Positions 37,293 through 47,912 of a stretch of 64,000 nucleotides of DNA are shown in pieces. Each line of letters begins with the position of its first letter. The stretch's first letter is position 1. The translations under genes and the position numbers were made by a program. The stretch spans positions 62,001-126,000 of the forward strand of contig NZ_RCIZ01000012.1 in assembly GCF_003666685.1 (NCBI RefSeq), given 5' to 3'. This DNA is from Mesorhizobium sp. YM1C-6-2 (GTDB taxonomy: Bacteria; Pseudomonadota; Alphaproteobacteria; Rhizobiales; Rhizobiaceae). A model generated the notes under the pieces. That model saw only the letters and a program-made list of their open reading frames with translations, did no database searches and was not told where the DNA came from.

Positions 37293-37742
37293 TCAGGAGA
37301 TCGACGGTGGTCTGAGATGAGGCGGAGCCAGGGCCCCGCGCATCGGCTCGCTCGCAGCGGGGCGCGGCCGGTTCGCCGTCGCATCGGGGAAATCCGCGGC
37401 CAGCGGCAGCGGCGCACAATAGCTGCAGGATGCGAGGCATTGCGCGAGGCAGGACTTGCCGTCGTCCTGCGAGGGGTCCCCGCAGCACGCGCTGCCGGCT
37501 GCATCGGCATGATGCGACGGCGCTTCGGACACATGCTGTGCGTGCTGGCCGCCCATCGAATGGGCCGATGCCACCTGGCCAAGGGCGGCAAGGAACAGCA
37601 GGATCAGCGGCAGCGCCAGCCGCAGGGCCTTCAATGCCGAATGCCTGCCGCGGCCCATCGCTGCGACGCGCGCGCCATCCCGAACGCGCCGGGCGGCGCG
37701 ACGAGGGCAGGGCGTGGCAGGGATGTGCCGCATCGAATGCAT
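37293..37742 (-). CDS. Small exported Cys/His-rich protein (DUF2946-like)
   Basis: The 149-residue frame has a basic N-terminus, one hydrophobic helix (ALRLALPLILLFLAALGQ, about residues 37-55) and a C-terminal domain rich in His and Cys (HSMGGQHAQH, ACCGDPS, CLAQCLASCSYC). This resembles short DUF2946-type proteins seen in copper loci, which may hold periplasmic copper. It lies 73 bp upstream of the Tat-type oxidase gene. The start is not certain: no strong ribosome site precedes 37742, and an internal ATG at 37658 (MGRGRHSALK) is possible. Family assignment is by pattern only. Confidence 0.55.
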   Translation of the reverse strand: MHSMRHIPATPCPRRAARRVRDGARVAAMGRGRHSALKALRLALPLILLFLAALGQVASAHSMGGQHAQHVSEAPSHHADAAGSACCGDPSQDDGKSCLAQCLASCSYCAPLPLAADFPDATANRPRPAASEPMRGALAPPHLRPPSIS

Positions 37743-37807
37743 GGTCCACTAAATGGGTGCTGATGCCCTGAACGGTCAAGCGGCGTTGTTGTCGCTTCCC
37801 TCGGCCG

Positions 37808-38788
37808 TTAAGAACACGTCGGCGTGGATGTCGTCCGCCGGCACCCCGCGTGCGGCGAGAACCGCCATGGTCGCGTCCACCATGGCGGGCGGGCCGGCGA
37901 CTTGGCGCCGGCGAGATCGCGGAAATCGGCGGCGAGCGCATCGGAGACGAAGCCGCTGCGCCAGCCGTCCGAGGCCGCCTGCGACAGCGCCGGCACGAAG
38001 GTCAGGTTGGCAAATCTCCGTTCCAGCGCGCGGAAATGCTCGACCAGATAGACGTCGCGCTCGGCGCGGGCGCCGAAATAGACATGGATCGGCTGGTCCA
38101 GGCCCGCATGGAGCGCCGTCTCGACGATCGACTTGATCGGGGCGAGGCCGCTGCCCCCGGCAAGCGCGACGATCGGGCCGCTATGCGCCTCGCGCAGATA
38201 GGCCGAGCCGGCCGGCCCCTCGATCCGCACCTTGTCGCCTTGCGCCAGCGCCGCATGGATCCGGCTGCTGGTGCGGCCGCAGGGCACCGCCCTGACATGG
38301 AGTTCGACAAGCTCCTCGTCCGGGCGGCTCGCCATCGAATAGTTGCGCGGCGGTGCGTCCGGCACGGACAGGGAAAGATATTGCCCGGCGGCGAAGCGGA
38401 AGCCCGCGCGGTCGGCGAGGCGAAGGCGGATCGCCAGTATGTCGTGCGTCATGCGGTCGATGGCCGCGACTTCGGCCTCCTGCGCCACCGCAGGTTCGGC
38501 GTGGTAGGTCTCGTCGAGCCACGCGACGGTGACGTCCTGCGTCGGCGTGGCCCGGCAGGCGAGGATGAATCCGCCGGCGCGCTCCTCTTCGCTCAGCGCG
38601 AAGGGCGAATGCCTGGCGAGCTCGACATGGCCGGAGAGCAGGCGCGACTTGCAGGCGCCGCAGCGGCCGGAACGGCAGCTGTGCGGATAGGCGATGCCGG
38701 CGTCGAGCGCGGCCTGCAGGATCGTCCGGCCTTCGCCGACCGCGATGCGGCGGCCAAGATGCGGCAGAGTGAGGTAGGTCATGGTCAT
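37808..38788 (-). CDS. 2Fe-2S ferredoxin-reductase (FAD/NAD-binding), C-terminal frameshift
   Basis: The protein has an N-terminal plant-type ferredoxin domain (YPHSCRSGRCGACKSRLL and a later Cys in ILACRATP), an FAD-binding domain with RNYSMASRPDE, and an NAD-binding domain with IVALAGGSGLAPIKSI. The open frame ends at 37808 after an abnormal Trp/Arg-rich tail. In the next frame the family ending AGPPAMVDATMAVLAARG continues from 37898 to a stop at 37776-37778, so a frameshift lies near 37899-37903. As read, the protein is 326 residues; restored, the gene spans 37776-38788. It overlaps the glutaredoxin stop by four bases and may supply electrons in the copper cluster. Confidence 0.85.
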   Translation of the reverse strand: MTMTYLTLPHLGRRIAVGEGRTILQAALDAGIAYPHSCRSGRCGACKSRLLSGHVELARHSPFALSEEERAGGFILACRATPTQDVTVAWLDETYHAEPAVAQEAEVAAIDRMTHDILAIRLRLADRAGFRFAAGQYLSLSVPDAPPRNYSMASRPDEELVELHVRAVPCGRTSSRIHAALAQGDKVRIEGPAGSAYLREAHSGPIVALAGGSGLAPIKSIVETALHAGLDQPIHVYFGARAERDVYLVEHFRALERRFANLTFVPALSQAASDGWRSGFVSDALAADFRDLAGAKSPARPPWWTRPWRFSPHAGCRRTTSTPTCS

Positions 38789-39048
38789 GCCACCCGGGTC
38801 AGGTCGAGCAGCGCCGCGATCTCGGCGCGCTGGACGACGAAGGCGCCGAAGAAGACGTGCCTGCCGTCGATGATGGTGATCGGGGCGACGCGAACGCCGG
38901 TGCGGCGCCTGGCTTCCTCGGCGATCGCGGCGTCGAGCAGATTTCGCTCCACGAAAGGCAGGTTCTGCGCCCGCAGCCAGCGCTTCAGCGCCAGGCAGTC
39001 CGGGCAGGTGGGCGTGGTGTAGATCTCGATCCAGGGTGCGGGCGACAT
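38785..39048 (-). CDS. Glutaredoxin family protein
   Basis: The 87-residue thioredoxin-fold protein has the active-site motif CPDC at residues 15-18 (YTTPTCPDCLALKRW), and the VAPITIIDGRHVFFG region with its cis-Pro. Start 39048 is chosen because it gives a standard glutaredoxin N-terminus (MSPAPWIEIY) with AGG upstream; an earlier ATG at 39120 overlaps copA. It sits between copA and the 2Fe-2S reductase, overlapping the latter by ATGA. The role could be thiol repair or copper/iron-sulfur handling under metal stress; this is inferred from context. Confidence 0.87.
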   Translation of the reverse strand: MSPAPWIEIYTTPTCPDCLALKRWLRAQNLPFVERNLLDAAIAEEARRRTGVRVAPITIIDGRHVFFGAFVVQRAEIAALLDLTRVA

Positions 39049-39116
39049 GGCGTGCCTCGAAATGCGGTAGATATGCAAAGGGGACGCGGCCCGCCGCACC
39101 GGCGGGCCACAGATGT

Positions 39117-41654
39117 TCATTCGGCCGGGGTGAACGACGGGGCGCCGGCCGCCGCCGCGATCCTCGGCGCCGCGAACCGCTTCAGCCGCATGGCGTTGCC
39201 GAGCACGAAGACGCTGGACAGCGCCATCGCGCCGGCGGCCAGCATCGGCGACAGCAGCGTGCCGCCGAAGGGGTAGAGCACGCCGGCCGCGACCGGGATC
39301 AGGCTGGCGTTGTAGGCGAACGCCCAGAACAGGTTCTGGCGGATGTTGCGGATCGTCGCCTTCGACAGCGCGATCGCGTTCGCCACGCCGAGCAGGTCGC
39401 CCGACATCAGGACGACGTCGGCGCTCTCGATCGCCACGTCGGTGCCGGTGCCGATCGCCAGGCCCACATCCGCTTCGGCCAGCGCGGGCGCGTCGTTGAT
39501 GCCGTCGCCGACGAAGCTGACCACGCGCCCGCCCTGGCGCAGGCGCTTGACCGCGTCGACCTTGCCGTCGGGCAGCACTTCGGCGACGACTTCGTCGATG
39601 CCGAGCTCGGCCGCGATCGCTTCCGCGGTGCGGCGGTTGTCGCCGGTGATCATCGCCACCTTCAGCCCGAGATCGTGCAGCGCACGGATGGCCTGCGGCG
39701 TCGTCGGCTTGATCGGGTCGGACACCGCGATCATGGCGGCGAGGCGGCCGTCGACCGCCGCATAGAGCGGGGTCCTGGCCTTCCGGCCGAGCACGGCCGC
39801 CTGCTCGGCGAAGCCCGCCACGCCGATGCCGAGCTGCATCATGTAGCGGTCGGCGCCGACTGCGATCTCCTGTCCGCCCCCGCGCGCCTTCACGCCGAAG
39901 CCGGGCACCGCCTCGAAACCGTCGATCGCCTGCACCGGCAGTCCGTCCGCCTTCGCGGCGGCGATGATTGCCGCGGCCACGGGATGCTCGGAGTGCGCCT
40001 CGACCGAGGCCACCAGCGACAGCACCCGGTCACGGTCGAATCCTTCCGACACGACCAGGTCGGTCAGCTCCGGACGGCCCGCGGTCAGCGTCCCGGTCTT
40101 GTCGAGCGCCACCACGTCCGTGCCCTTCAGCGTCTGCAGCGCCTCGCCGTTGCGGAACAGCACGCCGAGTTCGGCGGCGCGCCCGGTGCCGACCATGATC
40201 GACGTCGGCGTCGCCAGGCCCATGGCGCAGGGGCAGGCTATGATGAGCACCGCCACGGCGTTGACGAGCGCAAAGGTGAGGGCGGGTTCCGGGCCGAGGA
40301 ACAGCCAGGCCAGGAAAGTCAGCGCTGCTGCGGCCATGACGGCGGGCACGAACCAGGCCGTGACCTTGTCGACCATCGCCTGTATCGGCAGCTTCGATCC
40401 CTGGGCCGCCTCGACCATTCTGATGATCTGGGCGAGCAGCGTGTCCGCGCCGACCTTGGTCGCCCGGTAGGTGAAGCTGCCCGTCTTGTTGATGGTGCCG
40501 CCGACGACTTCCGCGCCGTCGCCCTTCACCACCGGGACGGGCTCGCCGGAGATCATGGATTCGTCGACATAGGAGGAGCCGCCGAGCACGACGCCGTCGA
40601 CGGGAACCTTGTCGCCCGGACGGACCTGGATGACGTCGCCGACCTGGACGTCTTCGAGAGCCACGTCGACGAACGCGCCGTCGCGCTCGACGCGGGCAGA
40701 CTTCGCCTGCAGGCCCATGAGGCGCTTGATCGCCTCGCTGGTCCGGCCCTTGGCCTTCGCCTCGAGGAAGCGTCCGAGCAGGATCAGCGTGATGATCACC
40801 GCGGACGCCTCGTAATAGACGTTGACGGTTCCCGCGGGCAGCACCGAAGGCGCGAACGTCGCCACGACGGAGTAGCCCCAGGCGGCGGTCGATCCGAGGA
40901 TGACCAGCGAGTTCATTTCCGGGGCGAGGCGGAAGAGGGCGGGCAGACCCTTCCTGTAGAAACGCAGGCCGGGTCCGAACTGGACAACCGTGGCAAGCAG
41001 GAAGAACGTCACGTAGAGCTGCTGCTGCCCGATATTCGCCAGCACCCAGTGGTGGAAGGCGGGGATCGCGTGAGAGCCCATCTCGAGCACGAAGATGGGC
41101 AGGGTCAGGATCGCAGCGACAGCCAGGTCGCGCTTCAGATGACGCAGTTCCCTGTCCTTGGCTTCCTGTCTGGCGTCATGGCCTCCGGCAGCCGCAGCCG
41201 CCCGGCGGCGCGGCTCGTATCCCGCCTGCCGGATCGCGGCGTCGAGTGCTGAGGGAGCCACCGCGCCGGAAACCGTCTCGATGGTGGCGGTTTCGGTGGC
41301 GAGGTTCACGGCCGCCTTGAGGACGCCCGGCACGGCGGCGATCGCCAGTTCCACGCGCCTGACGCAGGACGCGCAGGTCATGCCCTCGATCTCGATTTCC
41401 ACCGTCTCCGTCGCCACTCCGTATCCGGCGGTGCGGATCGCGGCGATGACCGCGGCCTGATCGGCCGCCCCGTCGAACGTGACGTCGGCCGTTTCAGTGG
41501 CGAGATTGACGGAAGCGGCCTTAACGCCCGGTACCTTGCCGACGGCAAGCTCGACGCGGCGGACGCATGAGGCGCAGGTCATTCCTTCGATGCGGAAGCT
41601 CTGCCGCAGGCCTTCGCCGTCTGCTGTTCGGGACGATCTGCTGAGCGCATTCAT
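39117..41654 (-). CDS. copA: Copper-exporting P1B-type ATPase CopA
   Basis: CopA pumps Cu(I) out of the cytoplasm using ATP. The 845-residue protein has two N-terminal HMA metal-binding domains, each with GMTCASC (Cys27/Cys30 and Cys94/Cys97), then eight predicted helices with the ion-site motif [12 protein letters not shown], the actuator TGE equivalent (SGEPVPV), the phosphorylation site DKTGTLTAG, and the [16 protein letters not shown] hinge. The CPC motif marks it as a Cu(I)/Ag(I) type. Its promoter at 41692-41722 has a CueR-type operator. It is the first gene of the minus-strand copper cluster and is divergent from copZ. Confidence 0.96.
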   Translation of the reverse strand: MNALSRSSRTADGEGLRQSFRIEGMTCASCVRRVELAVGKVPGVKAASVNLATETADVTFDGAADQAAVIAAIRTAGYGVATETVEIEIEGMTCASCVRRVELAIAAVPGVLKAAVNLATETATIETVSGAVAPSALDAAIRQAGYEPRRRAAAAAGGHDARQEAKDRELRHLKRDLAVAAILTLPIFVLEMGSHAIPAFHHWVLANIGQQQLYVTFFLLATVVQFGPGLRFYRKGLPALFRLAPEMNSLVILGSTAAWGYSVVATFAPSVLPAGTVNVYYEASAVIITLILLGRFLEAKAKGRTSEAIKRLMGLQAKSARVERDGAFVDVALEDVQVGDVIQVRPGDKVPVDGVVLGGSSYVDESMISGEPVPVVKGDGAEVVGGTINKTGSFTYRATKVGADTLLAQIIRMVEAAQGSKLPIQAMVDKVTAWFVPAVMAAAALTFLAWLFLGPEPALTFALVNAVAVLIIACPCAMGLATPTSIMVGTGRAAELGVLFRNGEALQTLKGTDVVALDKTGTLTAGRPELTDLVVSEGFDRDRVLSLVASVEAHSEHPVAAAIIAAAKADGLPVQAIDGFEAVPGFGVKARGGGQEIAVGADRYMMQLGIGVAGFAEQAAVLGRKARTPLYAAVDGRLAAMIAVSDPIKPTTPQAIRALHDLGLKVAMITGDNRRTAEAIAAELGIDEVVAEVLPDGKVDAVKRLRQGGRVVSFVGDGINDAPALAEADVGLAIGTGTDVAIESADVVLMSGDLLGVANAIALSKATIRNIRQNLFWAFAYNASLIPVAAGVLYPFGGTLLSPMLAAGAMALSSVFVLGNAMRLKRFAAPRIAAAAGAPSFTPAE

Positions 41655-41691
41655 TGCCGTCTTTCCTCGGTCTTGTTGGAGCTTGATCGAG

Positions 41692-41722
41692 GTCGTAAAG
41701 GTTCCAGCGCCGGGAAGGTCAA
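41692..41722 (-). promoter_or_regulatory. CueR-type promoter/operator of copA
   Basis: On the minus strand, -35 TTGACC (41722-41717) and -10 TACGAC (41697-41692) are separated by exactly 19 bp, with CTTCC-N6-TGGAA in the spacer. The start codon of copA is 38 bases downstream. Confidence 0.85.
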
Positions 41723-41795
41723 CAGCTATTTTCGGCCGGTTTTCAGCACCTTATAAGGCATTCGTCCGGTAACGAAACCGTGATCTCGTCGCCAT

Positions 41796-41826
41796 TTGAC
41801 CTTCCTGTGACTGGAAACCCCATGTT
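41796..41826 (+). promoter_or_regulatory. CueR-type promoter/operator of copZ
   Basis: TTGACC at 41796-41801 is followed by a 19-bp spacer with CTTCC-N6-TGGAA and then CATGTT at 41821-41826 as the -10 position. The -10 is a weaker match than at copA or cueR. Confidence 0.75.
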
Positions 41827-41868
41827 GGGCTCCTGGCGATTTGCCAAACCCAAACGATGGAGACAGAC

Positions 41869-42066
41869 ATGCTGAAACTGAACGTGCCCGACATGACCTG
41901 CGGGCACTGCGCGGGAACGGTGACCAAGGCGATCCAGAGCGTGGACAGCAAGGCGTCTGTGACCGTCGATCTGCCGTCGAGGACTGTGTCGATCGTCACG
42001 GACGCCGACGCCGCGCCGATCTCGCGCGCGCTGGAAACCGCCGGTTATCCGAACGAGGCGGCCTGA
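41869..42066 (+). CDS. copZ: Copper chaperone CopZ-like HMA protein
   Basis: The 65-residue protein is a single heavy-metal-associated domain with the Cu(I) site MTCGHC near the N-terminus (KLNVPDMTCGHCAGTV), followed by the usual beta-alpha-beta pattern. ATG at 41869 is preferred over 41857 because GGAG lies 6 bases upstream. Such proteins carry Cu(I) to CopA or to the regulator. It is divergent from copA; the two promoters lie between them about 100 bp apart, so CueR would control both. Confidence 0.92.
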   Translation: MLKLNVPDMTCGHCAGTVTKAIQSVDSKASVTVDLPSRTVSIVTDADAAPISRALETAGYPNEAA

Positions 42067-42226
42067 CTTCCTAGCCGCAGTCACACAGCCGGCTTTGCGC
42101 CAGTAAGCCGAGACGGTCGCGCGACTGCGGCGTTGTCATTCTTGAGCACGGACGCAAAGGACGAGCAAAACCGGGGAACAGGAACGGGACCGGTCTCAGG
42201 CTCATAGCTCGATGCCAATACAAAAG

Positions 42227-42259
42227 TCGCATAAGATATATTATGGAACTTATGCGACT
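42227..42259. repeat. AT-rich 10-bp inverted repeat with nested half-sites
   Basis: GTCGCATAAG (42227-42236) and CTTATGCGAC (42250-42259) are perfect arms separated by 13 bases. The spacer itself contributes a second pairing, CATAA with TTATG. It lies about 100 bp before marC in a region otherwise without features, so it could be an operator or a hairpin in the marC leader. Confidence 0.5.
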
Positions 42260-42358
42260 GATTGATTGGCTTGGAAACGTTGCGCAGCCTGTCCTCCGAG
42301 ATTTTCGGATTCGCCGGCGATGCGCTAGAAAGACCGTCTTTACATGGGCGGGAATGCA

Positions 42359-42988
42359 ATGCCGAGCTATGACGGACTCTTCAACGCATTCCTGACCATC
42401 CTCGTCACGATCGATCCGCCGGGACTTGCTCCGCTGTTCCTTGCGCTCACCAGCGGCATGAATCGCCACGAGCGTAATCAGGTGTCGATCCGCGCCTCGC
42501 TCATTGCCTTCGGCATACTGGCTCTGTTTGCCTTGGCCGGAGCGACGATCCTGTCGGTCTTCGGCATCACATTGCCTGCCTTCCGTGTGGCCGGCGGTCT
42601 TTTGCTGTTCTTCATCGCCTTCGAGATGATTTTCGAGAAGCGCCAGGATCGCAAGGAGAAGACCGCCGAGGTGGCGATCACCAGGGATCTGATCCACAAC
42701 ATCGCGGCTTTTCCGCTCGCGATTCCGCTGATTTCGGGGCCCGGCGCCATCTCCGCCACGGTGCTCCTGTCCGGAACATTCCAGGGACCCGCCAAGGCCG
42801 CGCTGATCGGGATCATCGCGGTCTGTCTGCTGCTGACCTACCTGGTCTTCCTGCTCGCCGAACGCGTTGACCGCATTCTCGGCGAAACCGGCCGTTCCAT
42901 CCTGACGCGGTTGCTCGGCGTGCTGCTCGCGGCATTGGCCGTCCAGTTCGTCGCCGACGGCATCAGGGCGCTGGCTGCGGCGGCGTGA
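42359..42988 (+). CDS. MarC family integral membrane protein
   Basis: The 209-residue protein has six hydrophobic segments and the MarC features TIDPPGLAPLFLALT, FRVAGGLLLFFIAFEMIF and AFPLAIPLISGPGAISATVLL. MarC was once linked to multiple antibiotic resistance, but that role is not supported, and the function of the family is unknown. ATG at 42359 is chosen over 42344 because GGGA precedes it at five bases and it begins directly before the first helix. Confidence 0.9.
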   Translation: MPSYDGLFNAFLTILVTIDPPGLAPLFLALTSGMNRHERNQVSIRASLIAFGILALFALAGATILSVFGITLPAFRVAGGLLLFFIAFEMIFEKRQDRKEKTAEVAITRDLIHNIAAFPLAIPLISGPGAISATVLLSGTFQGPAKAALIGIIAVCLLLTYLVFLLAERVDRILGETGRSILTRLLGVLLAALAVQFVADGIRALAAAA

Positions 42989-42991
42989 CCC

Positions 42992-43420
42992 TTACACCTG
43001 CGTATCGACCACCTCGAAGTCGTGCGTGACCGTCGCGGTCTTCGAAAGCATGGCCGTTGCCGAGCAATATTTCTCGATCGAGAGATCGATGGCGCGCTTG
43101 ACCTTGGCCTCGGCGAGCGCGCGCCCTTTGACGATGAAGTGCATATGGATGCGGATGAAAACCTTCGGGTCGGTTTCGGCCCGTTCCGCATCCATCTCGA
43201 CCACGCAGTCCTCGACCGCCTCGCGGCCCTTTTCCAGTATATGGACGACGTCATAGGCGGAGCAGCCGCCGGCCCCGATCAGCACCAGTTCCATGGGGCT
43301 CGGACCAGGCTTAGGCTTTGCGCCGTCGGCGCCTGATGCTGTGCCGAACACCATCTTGTGGCCGGACTCCGTCTCACCGACGAAGGTCCGGTCCTCGACC
43401 CATTTGACCCGTGCTTTCAA
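42992..43420 (-). CDS. OsmC family protein (peroxiredoxin-like)
   Basis: The 142-residue protein matches the OsmC/YhfA family. The N-terminal part has WVEDRTFVGETESGHKMVFG, then the helix PMELVLIGAGGCSAYDVVHIL with the first conserved cysteine. The second usual cysteine, at the equivalent of EKYCSATAMLS, is also present. These pairs reduce organic hydroperoxides. It is convergent with marC with only 3 bases between stop codons, and lies downstream of ssb on the same strand. Confidence 0.9.
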   Translation of the reverse strand: MKARVKWVEDRTFVGETESGHKMVFGTASGADGAKPKPGPSPMELVLIGAGGCSAYDVVHILEKGREAVEDCVVEMDAERAETDPKVFIRIHMHFIVKGRALAEAKVKRAIDLSIEKYCSATAMLSKTATVTHDFEVVDTQV

Positions 43421-43481
43421 TGCCTTGACGTCCGTTCGTTATGTAATCATGCAGAGACGCTCTGCCGGGATAGGCAGACGC

Positions 43482-43991
43482 TCAGAACGGAATTTCGTCA
43501 TCCAGCTCGCGCGAAGCACCACCGCCGCCGCCGCGGTTTCCACCGCCTCGGCTGTAGCCTTCGTTCGGGCTCGACTGGCCGAAGTCCGAGCCGCGGCCGC
43601 CGCCGGAGTAGCCCACCTGGCCGCCCTCACCGCCCTGCCCGCGCGCGTCCAGCATCTGCAGCTCGCCGCGGAATTTCTGCAGTACCACCTCGGTCGTGTA
43701 GCGATCCTGGCCGGTCTGGTCCTGCCATTTGCGGGTCTGCAGCTGACCCTCGACATAAACCTTCATACCCTTCTTCAGATATTGCTCGGCGACCTTGGCA
43801 AGATTGTCGTTGAAAATCACGACGTTATGCCACTCAGTCTTTTCCTTGCGCTCGCCGCTGTTCTTGTCGCGCCAGCTTTCCGACGTCGCGACACGGATGT
43901 TGACGACCGGATCGCCCGAATTCAGGCGGCGAATTTCGGGATCAGCCCCAAGGTTTCCCACCAGAATGACCTTGTTGACGCTACCTGCCAT
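43482..43991 (-). CDS. ssb: Single-stranded DNA-binding protein
   Basis: The 169-residue protein has the N-terminal OB fold ([51 protein letters not shown]), a disordered Gly-rich linker (GGGGASR) and the conserved acidic tail DDEIPF that recruits repair proteins. It covers single-stranded DNA in replication and SOS repair. A LexA box lies about 120 bp upstream at 44112-44126. It is divergent from uvrA, as in other alphaproteobacteria. Confidence 0.96.
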   Translation of the reverse strand: MAGSVNKVILVGNLGADPEIRRLNSGDPVVNIRVATSESWRDKNSGERKEKTEWHNVVIFNDNLAKVAEQYLKKGMKVYVEGQLQTRKWQDQTGQDRYTTEVVLQKFRGELQMLDARGQGGEGGQVGYSGGGRGSDFGQSSPNEGYSRGGGNRGGGGGASRELDDEIPF

Positions 43992-44111
43992 GATACTACT
44001 CCGCGCTCATCCGAAATTTGATCGAGATCGATTGTGGACGCACCCTACAGGACCGCGCTCCCGACGACCCGCCCGAAAGGCCGTTTACGGCCCGCTGTCC
44101 ACATGTTGTTT

Positions 44112-44126
44112 GTTCTTACTTTGTTC
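44112..44126. promoter_or_regulatory. LexA (SOS) box
   Basis: GTTC-TTACTTT-GTTC is an exact match to the alphaproteobacterial LexA operator GTTC-N7-GTTC. It lies about 120 bp before ssb and 818 bp before uvrA, with a terminator in between on the uvrA side. Confidence 0.88.
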
Positions 44127-44225
44127 CAGCATGAAAAGCAAGGCCTGCTCCAGCTTTCCTTGCCTGCGCCGGAGCCATCCGCCGCCGGACTCCGTGAACG
44201 GACGAAGGAGGGCGTATCAAGGAAC

Positions 44226-44262
44226 GGCCCTGTCTCTCGCTCGGAGAGGACAGGGCCTTTTT
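44226..44262 (+). terminator. Strong rho-independent terminator between the LexA box and uvrA
   Basis: GGCCCTGTC and GACAGGGCC form the stem, extended by an inner TCTC/GAGA pairing, and TTTTT follows on the plus strand. It would end a transcript starting near the LexA box after about 130 nt. Confidence 0.85.
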
Positions 44263-44372
44263 GGTTCGGGCATGCCCGATAATTGCCGGAATCCATCACC
44301 GGCGGTTCTTCGGATGCAACGCGGCGTTCGGCCGACGATCCGACTTGTAGTCTCTGATTGTCGGTTGATTCA

Positions 44373-44457
44373 GCAGACCTCGTTTCACCTGAGATCAGGT
44401 TTCGCCTGACGGATCAGGGAGTTGTCTGCCTAGGCTCCAGTTCCTTTAGAGGAGCCT
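44373..44457 (-). ncRNA. Candidate structured RNA element (multi-hairpin)
   Basis: Read on the minus strand, AGGCTCC/GGAGCCT (44457-44432) is followed by a domain closed by GCAGAC/GTCTGC (44429-44373) that holds two tandem hairpins, CCTGA-TCCG-TCAGG and CCTG-ATCT-CAGG, each followed by a YGAAA stretch. All stems are perfectly paired. Strand choice is tentative, based on the UCCG loop and the YGAAA linkers. It is not a family I recognise. Confidence 0.35.
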
Positions 44458-44726
44458 CTCGAGACTGTCCGGTGGAGTCATTCCTTCCTCCTTCGTCAGT
44501 TTTCGCAAGCCTCTACGGTCGCCTCGTCGCTGGTCTGCGGCGTCTCGCAAACCGCCCTTTGGCAGCGATGATGTCCGGTGGGCATCCGGCTCCGTGAGAC
44601 ACTTATTAAACTTGGACCTCGTGGCCTGTGGCGTCAACCGCGAAAGGTCGCCTGCAAAGAAATGTGATCGTCGCTTCTTGAGAGAAGCTTATCCACGCGG
44701 AATTGTCAGGAGCCCGTTCTACCTCT

Positions 44727-44777
44727 GTTCTTTTCGCTTGCCCTGCGGGCAAGAGGAGGGCTAGACCTCCTGGGAAC
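44727..44777. ncRNA. Candidate three-way-junction RNA structure
   Basis: GTTC (44727-44730) and GAAC (44774-44777) close two adjacent perfect stems: CTTGCCC/GGGCAAG (44737-44753, loop TGC) and AGGAGG/CCTCCT (44754-44771, six-base loop). On the minus strand the second stem hides an AGGAGG ribosome-site-like sequence. The strand is not settled. Confidence 0.35.
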
Positions 44778-44856
44778 AAGGGCACCGCCCTCGACGTAGC
44801 GGCGAAAATACCTAAATAAGAGGCTGGCCGGTGACACCCTGCCATCCCGACATTTC

Positions 44857-44908
44857 AGAGCATCGGACCGAAAAGTGCGAAGCGGTTTTTCGGACCAATC
44901 CGATGCTT
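44857..44908. repeat. Rhizobial palindromic intergenic repeat (AGCATCGGACCG type)
   Basis: AGCATCGG near 44859 pairs with CCGATGCT near 44900, with an inner CCGAAAA/TTTTTCGG pairing. This is the classic dispersed Rhizobiales repeat that contains CCGAAAAGTG. It lies 36 bp before uvrA, within its likely leader. Confidence 0.75.
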
Positions 44909-44943
44909 AAACACAATAAGTAGACGAGGCGGCGGACCCGGCC

Positions 44944-47865
<2,922 letters not shown>

Positions 47866-47912
47866 GTGGGGATTTTCTCAGAACGTTGACCACGCAGACT
47901 ACGACTAGTTAT

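Larger units (their letters stand above)
43992..44943. other. Intergenic region between ssb and uvrA, rich in hairpins
   Basis: This 952-bp gap is long for a bacterial ssb-uvrA spacer. From ssb outwards it holds a LexA box, a plus-strand terminator (44226-44262), a cluster of perfect stem-loops (44373-44457), a GCTTCT hairpin (44673-44688), a three-way-junction-like block (44727-44777) and a dispersed repeat next to uvrA. On the minus strand, a very short frame with a strong GAAGGAGGA ribosome site (ATG at 44486 reading leftward, MTPPDSLERLL) ends inside one of the hairpins. No longer coding frame is convincing. Confidence 0.6.

Noticed and set aside
37288-37941. Minus-strand frame of 217 codons over the Cys-rich gene and the reductase end
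   Set aside because: It overlaps two better-supported frames and shows only Arg/Pro/Ala-rich shadow composition.
39036-41252. Open frame of 738 codons on the plus strand opposite copA
   Set aside because: Shadow of CopA; no motif, and the copA frame has every P-type ATPase signature.
44034-44282. Plus-strand frame just after the LexA box
   Set aside because: It runs through the terminator hairpin, lacks a ribosome site and has no recognisable protein pattern.
44446-44845. Two small minus-strand frames in the ssb-uvrA gap (44446-44637 and 44606-44845)
   Set aside because: No ribosome site at their starts and no family pattern. They overlap the hairpin-rich block, which is better explained as structured RNA or repeats.
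44263-44855. tmRNA, RNase P RNA or 6S RNA in the ssb-uvrA gap
   Set aside because: No tag-coding sequence, no GGAAAGTCCGGGCTC-like RNase P core and no 6S-type long bulged stem were found by eye.
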